Source of the DNA: Chitinophaga silvisoli
Lineage (GTDB): Bacteria; Bacteroidota; Bacteroidia; Chitinophagales; Chitinophagaceae
Assembly (NCBI RefSeq): GCF_003412465.1
Contig: NZ_QTJV01000006.1
Span: 1-64,000 of the forward strand
Direction of reading: 5' to 3'
Length of the DNA stretch: 64,000 nucleotides
Under the pieces are notes generated by a model. It was not told where the DNA came from. It saw only the letters and a list, made by a program, of their open reading frames with translations, and did no database searches. The first letter of the stretch is position 1. Every line of letters starts with the position of its first letter. Made by a program: the position numbers and the translations under genes. Positions 42,498 through 51,459 of this stretch are shown here, piece by piece.

Positions 42498-42855
42498 TAC
42501 GCAGGATCTTTTCCATCGCCTTCCCTTTTGCCAGCTCATCGACTAGTTTGTCTAAGTAGCGGACCTGTTTGGTCAGGGGATTTTCAATCTCTTCTACCCT
42601 GTAACCACAGATTACGCCTGTGATCAGCGCTGCATTAGGATGGAGAGTGGCCCGCTGAAAGAAGGTGTCAAAAGTGACTTTTTCCCTGATGAGCTGCTCT
42701 TGTTGGGTAAGATTGAAACCAGTGAGCCAGGTGATTACCTGGTCCAGCTCTTCTTTCGTCCGTCCTTTCTTTTCTACTTTGGCGAGATAAGCAGGATAGA
42801 CGGAGGCAAAAGTCAGTTTTGCGATTTTTTCGTTGTGTGCCTGTGTAGGTTCCAT
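42490..42855 (-). CDS. DUF2200-family protein
   Basis: 121 residues. AKLTFASVYPAYLAKVEKKG (about residues 12-31), LDQVITWLTGF and VICGYRVEEIENPL are the hallmarks of the short DUF2200 proteins, some of which resemble YdhG/YjdM-like DNA-associated proteins. Function unknown. Convergent overlap of 8 bp with the hydrolase. Confidence 0.8.
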   Translation of the reverse strand: MEPTQAHNEKIAKLTFASVYPAYLAKVEKKGRTKEELDQVITWLTGFNLTQQEQLIREKVTFDTFFQRATLHPNAALITGVICGYRVEEIENPLTKQVRYLDKLVDELAKGKAMEKILRTT

Positions 42856-42866
42856 GAATTAAAGAT

Positions 42867-42910
42867 ACTAAAATGGGCTTTTAATGAGAGATTGAAAGCC
42901 CATTTTTAGT
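42867..42910. terminator. Terminator-like hairpin in a divergent region
   Basis: ACTAAAATGGGCTTT (42867-42881) pairs with AAAGCCCATTTTTAGT (42895-42910) with one bulged base and a 13-nt loop. It is just upstream of the DUF2200 start at 42855 and could be in its leader, where a terminator would attenuate. Confidence 0.5.
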
Positions 42911-43069
42911 TATGCAAATTTGAACCTGTAAGGTTATCATGCATCGTAACAAGGAACATAGGACCCAAATACAATTCTCCGGATGATAATACTTCCCATT
43001 ATTAAAAGAAAAAATGTGACTTTTATAAACTGAAAGCATAATAATGCTTACTTTTCTAAAAATAAGCAC

Positions 43070-43972
43070 ATGAACAGGATCCACGCTTTCCTATTTTCCG
43101 CATGCATATACTCCTGCACCTCAGTAGTTGCACAGCAATCCCCGCCTCTCAGCGTGGTTGCACCTGGGGCTCAATTAGTAAAATTACCGGCCACCTTCGC
43201 ATTTTCAGAAGGCCCTGCCGTAAATAAGAAAGGTGACATCTATTTTACTGATCAGCCTAATGACAAGATATGGAAATACGATACCAATGGTAAGCTCAGT
43301 TTATTCATGGATAAAACCGGCCGCTCCAATGGTCTTTATTTCGATAAACAAGGTAACCTGATAGCCTGTGCTGATGAAAAAGACGAGTTGTGGTCAATTA
43401 CACCGAATAAAAAAGTTACGGTACTCCTGGGACTTTATGAAGGCAAACGCCTGAATGGACCCAATGACCTATGGATTGACGCAAAGGGCGGTATTTACTT
43501 CACAGATCCTTATTACCAGCGGGATTACTGGGAGCGTAAACAACCGGATATCGTGGGGCAGAAAGTCTATTATTTACCCAAAGGCAAAAACAAACCTGTC
43601 ATCGTCGATGACCAGATTGTAAAACCTAATGGTATAGTAGGTACCCCGGATGGTAAGTACCTGTATGTAGCAGATATAGCTGCTAATAAAACTTATCGCT
43701 ATGAGATAAATGCAGATGGCACACTGAAAGATAAACAGGAATTTGCACCCTTAGGTTCTGATGGAATGACATTGGATAGTGATGGGAATCTTTATATCAC
43801 CGGCAATGGCGTAACTGTCTTTGATAAAACAGGTAAAAGAATCGGGAATATTTACGTTTCGCCGCACTGGACGGGGAATGTATGTTTTGGTGGAAAGGAT
43901 AGAAAGACGCTGTTCATTACGGCATCAGAAGCCGTTTATACTTTGCAGATGAATGTGAAAGGAGTAGAATGA
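43070..43972 (+). CDS. SMP-30/gluconolactonase-family protein, secreted
   Basis: 300 residues. Signal peptide MNRIHAFLFSACIYSCTSVVAQ. Six-bladed propeller motifs: FAFSEGPAVNKKGDIYFTD with the metal Glu, RSNGLYFDKQGNL, LNGPNDLWIDAKGGIYFTDP with the metal Asn, and PNGIVGTPDGKYLYVAD with the catalytic-type Asp. It hydrolyses sugar lactones such as gluconolactone; here periplasmic. Confidence 0.88.
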   Translation: MNRIHAFLFSACIYSCTSVVAQQSPPLSVVAPGAQLVKLPATFAFSEGPAVNKKGDIYFTDQPNDKIWKYDTNGKLSLFMDKTGRSNGLYFDKQGNLIACADEKDELWSITPNKKVTVLLGLYEGKRLNGPNDLWIDAKGGIYFTDPYYQRDYWERKQPDIVGQKVYYLPKGKNKPVIVDDQIVKPNGIVGTPDGKYLYVADIAANKTYRYEINADGTLKDKQEFAPLGSDGMTLDSDGNLYITGNGVTVFDKTGKRIGNIYVSPHWTGNVCFGGKDRKTLFITASEAVYTLQMNVKGVE

Positions 43973-43978
43973 TATACC

Positions 43979-44478
43979 AGTGTCGCCGATTTCATCACCT
44001 ATGTCATTTTGTTTTTGTATGGTTATGTATTCATCAGCGGGCATGCGCTGGCACTGCCTGTGCTCCATAAAACTGGTACCAGGTTATTAATAACAGGAAT
44101 CCTCAGTTCATTGTTACTAAGGTGCCTTCATTAAACGAAGCGGCTTTCCATCCTGAATTTTCCATCCATCATAGCATTGTTGCAGTATTACCAGGAATAT
44201 CGGCTTTCAGCTGGCCGCTCTATTTTGTGAACCTCTATTCACGTAAGTTCAATAAGGGCCACAAACTACTGCCGGAACTAAACAGGAGTGTCCTGCCAGT
44301 GTATATCATTCATCAAACGATAATCGTAGTAACGGGCTACTATATCATCCGTTATGTAAGTAATGGTCTGCTGCAATTTATATTGATTGTCAGCCTGACG
44401 ATTTTGCTTTCCATTCCATTTTATCTACTGGTCAAAAAATTCAGGGGGAGCAGGTTTTTATTTGGAATCAGGGGCTAA
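43979..44478 (+). pseudogene. Acyltransferase-3 (OpgC-like) remnant
   Basis: 43979 onward reads SVADFITYVILFLYGYVFIS and related TM helix text to a stop near 44135. A second frame from 44122 continues with helices and the C-terminal PVYIIHQTIIVVTGYYI motif typical of membrane acyltransferase family 3. The N-terminal catalytic half is absent, as the remnant follows 4 bp after the SMP-30 stop. A frameshifted 3' fragment, not a working gene. Confidence 0.7.
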
Positions 44479-44545
44479 GGTGTCTTTTTTCGGCTCAATT
44501 TCCGACTTTTGCATCCGGAATCCACTTAAAACGCAAATTACAACA

Positions 44546-45832
44546 TTGGACCAATCAATCAGTTTAAACAAATTTATCAGTGATACCGGGTATTGTTCCC
44601 GTCGGGAGGCAGACAATCTCATCACCCAGGGCCGTGTATTGTTGAACGACCGGCCGGCGACTTTGGGCAACCGCTACAAGCCAGGGGACACTGTTGAAGT
44701 GGACGGTAGCCTGATAACGGCTGCCAAAAAAGATAAATTAGTATACCTGGCACTCAACAAGCCTGCGGGTATTACTACTACTACCGAATTGCATATCAAG
44801 GATAATATTATCAGTTTTGTCAACTATCCCAAAAGGATCTTCCCTATTGGCCGCTTGGACAAAGATTCTGAGGGATTGATCTTTCTGACCAATGATGGCG
44901 ACATCATCAATAAGATTCTGAGAGCCGCCAATAACCATGAGAAGGAGTATGTGGTAAGGGTGGATAAGGCGATTGATACGGCATTTTTGCAAAAGATGTC
45001 GCAGGGGGTACCTATATTGGATACCGTTACATTGCCATGTAAAGTGCAGATGGTAGGCCGGCAATCATTCCGGATTACACTGACACAGGGACTGAACCGG
45101 CAGATCAGGAGGATGTGTGAGTACCTGGGTTATACGGTGACAGGCCTGCAACGTGTGCGGATCATGAATGTGAAGTTGGATAAACTGGCATTGGGTAAAT
45201 GGAGGCATTTGACGGAAACGGAACTGGCGGCTATAAAAGAAAGTATTGCAGATTCCAGCAAGGTGAGCGGTGAAGGGAAGGCAGGGACTAAAAGAGGAAA
45301 AGTGGTAGCTCCGGCTTTGGAGGAGGAGGAAGATGTAGTGGAGGAGAAGGTTAAGGATAAGGAGAAAGAGAAGGGCGAGCGTTTTTGGGAGAAGAAAAAA
45401 CCGGCGGGAAATGCCTGGTGGAGTGATAAGAAGGGAGATAAGAGGCAGAAAGAGGATAATGCCGGGGATAGATCCCGGAATAAAGATAGAGATGGAAGAC
45501 AGGGTGCCGGCGGGAAAAATTCCGGTGGAAGAGCTGCTGCCACAGGCAAAGCAGCTAAGAAAGATCATACCGGGAGACCAGGTGCCGCTGTGGCCGGGAA
45601 AGCAGGCAAAAAGGATCCTATTTCGGGGAGACCAGGTGCTGCCGGCAAAGCAGGCAAAAAGGACAATGCAGGGTCTAAATCCGCCCCTCAAAAAGGCAGA
45701 TCTGCGGAGAAATCCCGCAACGCAGCTCCTACCCGCGCTGGCAAGCCAGCAGGTTCCGGTAAGGCAACAGGCCCTGTGAAATCCGGGAAAAATATTTCCA
45801 AACCAAACGACAAACGAGGCAAAAAAAGATAA
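44546..45832 (+). CDS. RsuA/RluF-family pseudouridine synthase with long basic tail
   Basis: 428 residues from TTG 44546 (first residues LDQSISLNKF); TTG 44462 is an alternative with 28 extra residues. S4 domain (ISLNKFISDTGYCSRREAD), then the RsuA-type catalytic site GRLDKDSEGLIFLTNDG with catalytic Asp, and LNRQIRRMCEYLGYTV. This matches RluF-like enzymes that modify 23S rRNA. Residues from about 225 on are low-complexity Lys/Gly/Arg/Ala with repeated GRPGAAxAGKAGKKD units, probably a disordered RNA-binding tail, roughly 200 residues longer than the core family. Confidence 0.85.
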   Translation: MDQSISLNKFISDTGYCSRREADNLITQGRVLLNDRPATLGNRYKPGDTVEVDGSLITAAKKDKLVYLALNKPAGITTTTELHIKDNIISFVNYPKRIFPIGRLDKDSEGLIFLTNDGDIINKILRAANNHEKEYVVRVDKAIDTAFLQKMSQGVPILDTVTLPCKVQMVGRQSFRITLTQGLNRQIRRMCEYLGYTVTGLQRVRIMNVKLDKLALGKWRHLTETELAAIKESIADSSKVSGEGKAGTKRGKVVAPALEEEEDVVEEKVKDKEKEKGERFWEKKKPAGNAWWSDKKGDKRQKEDNAGDRSRNKDRDGRQGAGGKNSGGRAAATGKAAKKDHTGRPGAAVAGKAGKKDPISGRPGAAGKAGKKDNAGSKSAPQKGRSAEKSRNAAPTRAGKPAGSGKATGPVKSGKNISKPNDKRGKKR

Positions 45833-45883
45833 AATGGCAGGGTCAAAACTACCTAATCAATTATGTATCAATAATTTTTTACG

Positions 45884-45891
45884 TAGTTTTG
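45884..45891 (+). promoter_or_regulatory. TAnnTTTG -7 box
   Basis: TAGTTTTG, an exact match 19 nt before the ATG at 45911. Confidence 0.55.
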
Positions 45892-45910
45892 TTACCCAAA
45901 ATTTTGTAGT

Positions 45911-46444
45911 ATGAGTCAGAGTATAACGTTATACCGTGTTTCTCAGGAGAATTTTGAAGCAATGAAAGCTAATCCGGCAGGGACTGTGATACTGAACATC
46001 TCCAAAGAAAACCTGGTCTTTCCGCAAACTTTCGAAGGACTTAAATTTATCTTATCCAAAGAGCAGGATGAGGAGACAGTCTCCCTCCTGGAGCAGATCT
46101 TCTACCCTGAATCGTATATCAGCAAAGAGATTGATTTAGACACCCAGGAAACGCTCTCAGAGGACCTGGATTTTGAAAATACTGCTATCTATTACAACGA
46201 TAAGGCAGAAGTAGCGAATATGCACGCATTCCTGAGCAATATCTCCGTCGAGCAGTTTCATCAGCTGTACGATGCAAAGGAATTGAATGAAAATGGTGTG
46301 TATCCGTATAATGTTTGGATAGAGGAAGGTGAGCCAGACAGGGCATTTACAAGGAAACACCTGGCACAGGAATTTGCAGATCTGAAAGAGTTTATAGCGG
46401 CAGCAAAGACAGATAATGATTATGTACTTTCGCTGGTTTGGTAA
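45911..46444 (+). CDS. DUF1877-like (YfbM) protein
   Basis: 177 residues, acidic, no signal. MSQSITLYRVSQENFE, a FEGLKFIL segment and LSNISVEQFHQLYDAKELNE fit the DUF1877/YfbM layout. Function unknown. Palindrome B lies 20 bp after its stop. Confidence 0.65.
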   Translation: MSQSITLYRVSQENFEAMKANPAGTVILNISKENLVFPQTFEGLKFILSKEQDEETVSLLEQIFYPESYISKEIDLDTQETLSEDLDFENTAIYYNDKAEVANMHAFLSNISVEQFHQLYDAKELNENGVYPYNVWIEEGEPDRAFTRKHLAQEFADLKEFIAAAKTDNDYVLSLVW

Positions 46445-46464
46445 AAAAGCCGGTTGTAATAAAA

Positions 46465-46574
46465 GGAAGTTGTATCAAAAGTAATGTGATAGCATTTAGC
46501 ATCAATAAAAGAAAATTCTCTCCAATTGTGATATCCGAATTAAATCCCGGAAATTTTACTTTTGATACAACCTC
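46465..46574. repeat. Dispersed palindromic repeat, copy B
   Basis: TTGTATCAAAAGTAA (46470-46484) and its exact complement (46556-46570) enclose 71 bp. The right half GAAAATTCTCTCC... resembles the reversed middle of copy A. Located between the convergent DUF1877 gene and the 58-residue gene at 46613. Confidence 0.75.
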
Positions 46575-46612
46575 TTTTTTGACCAGATTACATTTCCCGA
46601 AACCAATCCGAA

Positions 46613-46789
46613 TTACTTCGTCAGACAATACCCACTAAAATAATCGGTTATCATTTGCCATGGCCGGGGATCAGGCATGTAAGAGTAAATGGGAATGAGT
46701 TTCAGTGGGTAGTGGAGACGTAGCGTATCCTGCTTAGAATAATTGCGTTCCATCCCTCCAATTCGAAATTCCCACTCCCATCCCGCCAT
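46613..46789 (-). CDS. 58-residue Trp/Tyr-rich protein
   Basis: Reverse frame from ATG 46789: MAGWEWEFRIGG, then a middle part ending LHYPLKLIPIYSY, and MPDPRPWQMITDYFSGYCLTK to TAA at 46613. Composition (six Tyr, four Trp) and a clean stop near palindrome B look coding. It could be an intact small protein or the C-terminal remnant of a larger gene. A stop lies four codons upstream of the Met. I recognise no family. Divergent from 46812 with only 22 bp between starts. Confidence 0.4.
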   Translation of the reverse strand: MAGWEWEFRIGGMERNYSKQDTLRLHYPLKLIPIYSYMPDPRPWQMITDYFSGYCLTK

Positions 46790-46811
46790 TCTTTCGTACC
46801 TTCATTCCAAT

Positions 46812-47300
46812 ATGATAAAAAACGACCAAAACAATCTCAGCAAATGCATCGCCTTTCTTAACAACATCGGAATCAAAACATCCTTCAGAAACCTGGACGA
46901 CTCCAGCTTCCTACCCGGACTACTCATAGAAAAGGGCAACATCGTCATCGACACAGAAATGCTCCAACACCCCGGAGACATCCTTCACGAAGCAGGCCAC
47001 ATCGCGGTCGTATCTTCTAAAGACCGTACAGGCCTCACCGCCGACACCCTCATCAATAGAAAAAACAGGGAAGCAGAAGAAGTAATGGCCATCGCCTGGT
47101 CCTACGCAGCCTGCATACACCTGGATATTGACCCAAGTTTCGTATTCCACAAAGATGGCTACAGAGGCGGTAGCACCTCCATCATGGATAGCTGCGACAA
47201 AAATGAATATGTTGGTATGCTCATGCTCGATAGCCTTGGCATGACCTCCGCAACCTGCGAAAGCGCACCCTACCCGCATATGGAAAGATGGCTTCGCTGA
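46812..47300 (+). CDS. Hypothetical protein with HEAGH zinc-binding motif
   Basis: 162 residues from the ATG at 46812 (MIKNDQNNLSK). GDILHEAGHIAV (about residue 58) is an HExxH zinc-site motif, and EEVMAIAWSYAA (about residue 92) could supply the third ligand Glu. This makes a small metallopeptidase-like fold likely, as in ImmA/IrrE relatives, but the remainder is unfamiliar. No signal peptide. Confidence 0.65.
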   Translation: MIKNDQNNLSKCIAFLNNIGIKTSFRNLDDSSFLPGLLIEKGNIVIDTEMLQHPGDILHEAGHIAVVSSKDRTGLTADTLINRKNREAEEVMAIAWSYAACIHLDIDPSFVFHKDGYRGGSTSIMDSCDKNEYVGMLMLDSLGMTSATCESAPYPHMERWLR

Positions 47301-47335
47301 TAAACCAAAGCTTAATACATCCAGGCTTTATTTGT

Positions 47336-48725
47336 CTAATCAGCCCTCTTCTTCAGCACCTCTACCGCCGCCTTTACCCAATCCTCCCCCTTCTCCAACC
47401 CCACCATCGGTGGCACTCCCCTGAACTCATACCTCGCCTTCTCCCGCCACTTCGTAGTAGTCGTCCTCAACACAAACTTCCCACACGGCACTTCCATCTC
47501 CCTCACATCACCATACCCCATATATCCCCCGGAACCCTTCCCCATTGTCAGCACCTTACTACTCTGCAACGCATATACGATCAAACCCTCCGCCGCACTC
47601 GCCGTATTCCTGTTATAAAGAAGGGCCACCCGCTCAGGGTATGCTATCCCCTGCATAGTCTATCTCTCCTGGATCCCCGTATTCAGCGATAAGAACGTAT
47701 TTAAAGGCGCTTCCTTCATCCTGGCTATCAAAGTATCATCCCGCTGCTGCCTTGCCTCAAATGCCTTTATATTGTCAGCAGTAACCCAAACACTCATCAG
47801 GTCCAATTCCAGCGGCTTTGTATACAGCAAAGGCAATAATGCAAAATAATTGCTCTCCGCTCCTCCTCCATTATCCCGCAGGTCCAGTATCAGATATTTC
47901 CGCTTCTTTATCTCCGGCAACACCACCCATACAAAGCATCCAGCTGCGGCTTCAACTCCTCCAAAAAAGACCTGATTGCCAGGTAACAGGTATTACTATC
48001 CAATACTTTAAAATCCCACTGATCCTTCAGCACCGGGCTCCCCGTCTTATAATACTCCAACTGCGGCAAATTCCCATCCACCAGACGGATCCCATCCATG
48101 TATGCCCTATTAAAATTATACCCAGGCAATCCCGTATTATAAAAACAGGAATATACATGATCCCCCTGCCTGTCCAGCGTAAGTAACACATGCCACTCCT
48201 CCGGCAAATTCGTCTTCTTCAATACAATCCGTCATAATGCCCCTTTCCATTTTCCAATAGCGCCATCCTGATATTATCACCTAATACATACAGTCCCTCC
48301 AGCTCATCCCGCGATGTATGCTTTAAGCGTTCCAATACCTCCATCGTATCTATCGTCCTTAGCTCAAAAGCCCGGTACCCCGCCGATAATTTAAAACTAT
48401 CGGTCACCGCCTGCGATGAAAAAAAAATTACCCGCTGCAATTTTAAATCTATTCCACTATGATGATTCTTCAACAAATTGACATAGCGATTAAAATAAAT
48501 ATTGCACAAATCATTTTCCCTTTCGCCCGCCAGGCTTTTAGCGATTGCCTTTACGCTATCTTTATACTCCCTCAGCTGGCACCGATCCGATTTGATTTGC
48601 TGAAACGCAGGATTATTTTCCTCATAATATTTCCTGACAAATTCAAATTGCTGCGAACAGGTGCAATCCTGGGCAAACGAATGAATAGTAAATAAACAGC
48701 ACAGAATAATACTTAGGTATCTCAT
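47336..48725 (-). pseudogene. S41-family peptidase, frameshifted
   Basis: Reading minus from ATG 48725: signal peptide MRYLSIILCCLFTIHSFAQ, a 5' piece to 48219, a second piece from about 48222 (LPEEWHVLLTLDRQGDHVY) in another frame, a third from about 47926 (KKRKYLILDLRDNGGGAESN, the S41 substrate-binding/core motif) in the third frame, then an in-frame TAG at 47657-47659 and the 3' piece with PERVALLYNRNTASAAEG, which holds the catalytic-type Ser. Two frameshifts plus one nonsense codon in 1.4 kb mark a decayed gene. Confidence 0.75.
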
Positions 48726-48925
48726 ACTATTAAGAGTGATCTATTTGAGTGTAGTGCAGGCCATTTCATCCCGGGCAATAAATCAGGTGCCGTCTGCTGC
48801 CGCTGGGACAAGGTAAGTTCATACTGCGGAATTGCTGTGCCATAGGATTTCAATTTAAAAATCCTCAGCTCCAATATAAATCATTCATAATTTCCCAACC
48901 CAAAAAAGATTTTTAAATTAGCATA

Positions 48926-50140
48926 ATGGAAGCAATCACCCTTACTAAAAGCCAGGCCCGTAAAATCATTCTCGAAGCAACAGGACTAGCCCGCAAAAAC
49001 CAATTCGGCAAAGGCATAGAAGCCGTGTACAACTTCATCAACCAACAGGGTTTCGTACAACTCGATACCAACTACGTAGTAGAGCGCGCCCACCACCATG
49101 CTATGTTTGCCCGCATCCCCGACTATCAGAATGAATGGCTCACAGAACTTTGCGAAGAGGGCCGCATCTTTGAATACTTTACCTCTGATTCCGGCTTTAT
49201 ACCCATGAGCGATTTCCGCTTCTCCCTTCCCGTAAAAGAATCCTTTAAATCACAGGCTAAACCCTACACCCCAGCCGAAAGGAACCTGATGAAACAGATG
49301 ATTGACCAGGTTGAACGTGATGGTCCGGTCATGGTGGGAGACTTTGAAAACGACAGACAGGAAGCAAGCACCGGTTGGTGGGACTGGCGGCCGGCAAAGG
49401 TAGCCCTCGAAAGACTTTACTTCAATGGCACTCTCATGATCAGCCGTACGGGCAAGTTTCAAAAAGTTTATGACCTGCCGATCAATTTAATACCGCAGGA
49501 TACAGATGTTACCATGCCCACACCGGAAGAATATGCCCGATTCGTTATTCTTCGTACCATAGGTGCCCTCGGTATTGCATCGTCCAAAGAAATGGCATGG
49601 CGGGCACGTAGGGTAAAAGGCAATCTCGTTAAAAAAGAACTGGTGAAAATGGTAAATTCAGGTGAAGTGAAAACCGTGACTGTCGAAGGACTGAAAGGCC
49701 CTTTCTATATGCATCCTGATCAAAAGATCAATGTCAGGATATCTAATGATGTTTTTATTTTGTCTCCCTTTGATATTATCAATGTATTCCGTCATCGCCT
49801 GAAAGACTTCTTTCATTTCGACTACCAGGTTGAATGCTTCGTACCTGCGCCAAAACGCGTGTATGGTTATTTCTCATTGCCTGTGCTGGCGGGCGAAACC
49901 TTCATTGCCAGGATGGATGCCAAGGCAGACCGTAAGCAAAAAGTACTGATCGTACACAATCTTCACTTTGAAGAAGTGAAACTTGATGAGCAGGTATTGG
50001 AGAAACTGATTCAATCACTGAAAGCATTTGTAAAATTCAATGGCTGCAGGGAAATTGTATTTACAAAATCCAATAAACCCAAATACCTGAAAACAATCAG
50101 TAAAGCGTTAACAGCTTCTACCAGGGCAGCAGGATCCTAA
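48926..50140 (+). CDS. YcaQ-like winged-helix DNA glycosylase
   Basis: 404 residues. HTH_42/YcaQ fold: FVQLDTNYVVERAHHHAMFAR (about residue 38) carries the QxD catalytic motif, followed by YFTSDSGFIPMSDF and three winged-helix domains; a C-terminal beta region with YGYFSLPVLAGETFIARMD. YcaQ unhooks interstrand DNA crosslinks. Length is normal. Cytoplasmic. A TAAATTAG element lies about 7 nt before the ATG. Confidence 0.85.
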   Translation: MEAITLTKSQARKIILEATGLARKNQFGKGIEAVYNFINQQGFVQLDTNYVVERAHHHAMFARIPDYQNEWLTELCEEGRIFEYFTSDSGFIPMSDFRFSLPVKESFKSQAKPYTPAERNLMKQMIDQVERDGPVMVGDFENDRQEASTGWWDWRPAKVALERLYFNGTLMISRTGKFQKVYDLPINLIPQDTDVTMPTPEEYARFVILRTIGALGIASSKEMAWRARRVKGNLVKKELVKMVNSGEVKTVTVEGLKGPFYMHPDQKINVRISNDVFILSPFDIINVFRHRLKDFFHFDYQVECFVPAPKRVYGYFSLPVLAGETFIARMDAKADRKQKVLIVHNLHFEEVKLDEQVLEKLIQSLKAFVKFNGCREIVFTKSNKPKYLKTISKALTASTRAAGS

Positions 50141-50482
50141 ACCTTGCCCCCACATTCTCTTATAGCGCCGCTACCCTTAAATAGATCATTAAAAAAAACT
50201 GGAATAATTCCTCACCCCAAAAGAATCAACTGCGGTAAGGGAGCATATTGGCCCCTGGAAAGAGCTGTGAAAAGGCGCTGTGGCCATTCTTCGGGCATTT
50301 AAAGAATGGTTAGACCAGACCCTGTTTAAAATTTTAATCCCAGTTTCACTTCTTTCTAAAAATCCCGGCTTAGTACCAGGTAGGCTCATAAGGAGGGGAA
50401 GTACAAATAATTCAATTAATTGCCATGAAACAATAAAGGTTGAGAACGCCAACTATCCGGTCTAAAGCGCTAAATTTAATAT
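50141..50482. other. Intergenic region
   Basis: No gene supported. An 8-bp inverted repeat CCATTCTT...AAGAATGG near 50284 is weak. A TAAATTTA element at 50471-50478 ends 4 nt before the next ATG. Confidence 0.5.
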
Positions 50483-51082
50483 ATGGCTAATCTCTACAAC
50501 AACACCAAAGCAGCCCTTCAAAAACACTTTGGCTTCCTCAAAGAATCTGGCTTTCCTGATTTTGAAGAAGAACAGCTGGCATACGAATATCATTTCCGGA
50601 GTAGCAATGAGCATGTTTGTATAGATCTGTATTTTGAAATCATCCTGTCTACACCCATCTGGATTGCTGTGAACGGCTACTTTATTGAACACCTGGAACC
50701 TGAGAATGAAGTATTCAACACATACCCCAGCTTGAAGTCTGCCTGCAAAGAAAACGCGGAACGCCATCAGGTAGCCAATGAGGATTTCATAAAAGAAGCC
50801 AGTGAGGTAATAAAACGACATCCCGAAATACTGGAGGGGCACCTGGAAACACTGCAAACAAACACGGAAATTTACCTTCAGAAACGGGCAGACAATGCAG
50901 CTGCAGAGAGGATGCTAAAAGGCATCTACACGGTAGAATATTCGGTCTTCTCAAATGATGACTATCATGCTTATGAAGAGTTTGACAACCTGGATACGAT
51001 GCGGCAATTCATAGCCGGATTCGCGCCAGACACCTTGTACAGGATTTTAGATCCTCAAATGAATGAAGTGAAATTAACATGA
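50483..51082 (+). CDS. Hypothetical cytoplasmic protein
   Basis: 199 residues, mixed alpha/beta, no TM or signal. Starts MANLYNNTKAALQKHFGF; long amphipathic helix near 85-135. Preceded by a TAAATTTA -7-like element 4 nt from the ATG. No family recognised. Confidence 0.65.
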   Translation: MANLYNNTKAALQKHFGFLKESGFPDFEEEQLAYEYHFRSSNEHVCIDLYFEIILSTPIWIAVNGYFIEHLEPENEVFNTYPSLKSACKENAERHQVANEDFIKEASEVIKRHPEILEGHLETLQTNTEIYLQKRADNAAAERMLKGIYTVEYSVFSNDDYHAYEEFDNLDTMRQFIAGFAPDTLYRILDPQMNEVKLT

Positions 51083-51128
51083 TGGGAATCATGCGCTATA
51101 TCCAGTGATTTAATAGTAAATTCACAGT

Positions 51129-51338
51129 ATGTCAAAATATAAAGATGTGGTGGTTGCGCTTTCCAAAAAGCACCCCCAAACAGGAGAACCCGCTCAGGCC
51201 GGTCATACATTCGTAATCGGAACCTTAGGTACCAAGAAAGGCTGGTACGAGATTGAAACCGAAAAACTGAATAAGTACAAAGATGAAGATCTGAAGATGG
51301 AGCTGTTTAAGTTGCTGCATCCCCAGACGCATCATTAA
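51129..51338 (+). CDS. Small hypothetical protein
   Basis: 69 residues, Lys-rich, MSKYKDVVVALSKKHPQTGE, ending LHPQTHH. No TM helix. It follows the previous gene by 46 bp; codon use looks genuine. No family recognised. Confidence 0.55.
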   Translation: MSKYKDVVVALSKKHPQTGEPAQAGHTFVIGTLGTKKGWYEIETEKLNKYKDEDLKMELFKLLHPQTHH

Positions 51339-51459
51339 GTATGTAAAAATACGCTTATGAAGATTGATTCCACATAGCTTGCGGAAGCATAGGAAGTTAT
51401 ACCCTGTTAGTACAACATGAAAGTTCCAGGGCTACTAAAAAAGGTACTCTTAATACCCA

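Noticed and set aside
50189..50452. 87-codon reverse frame
   Set aside because: No coding features or promoter; the region looks intergenic.
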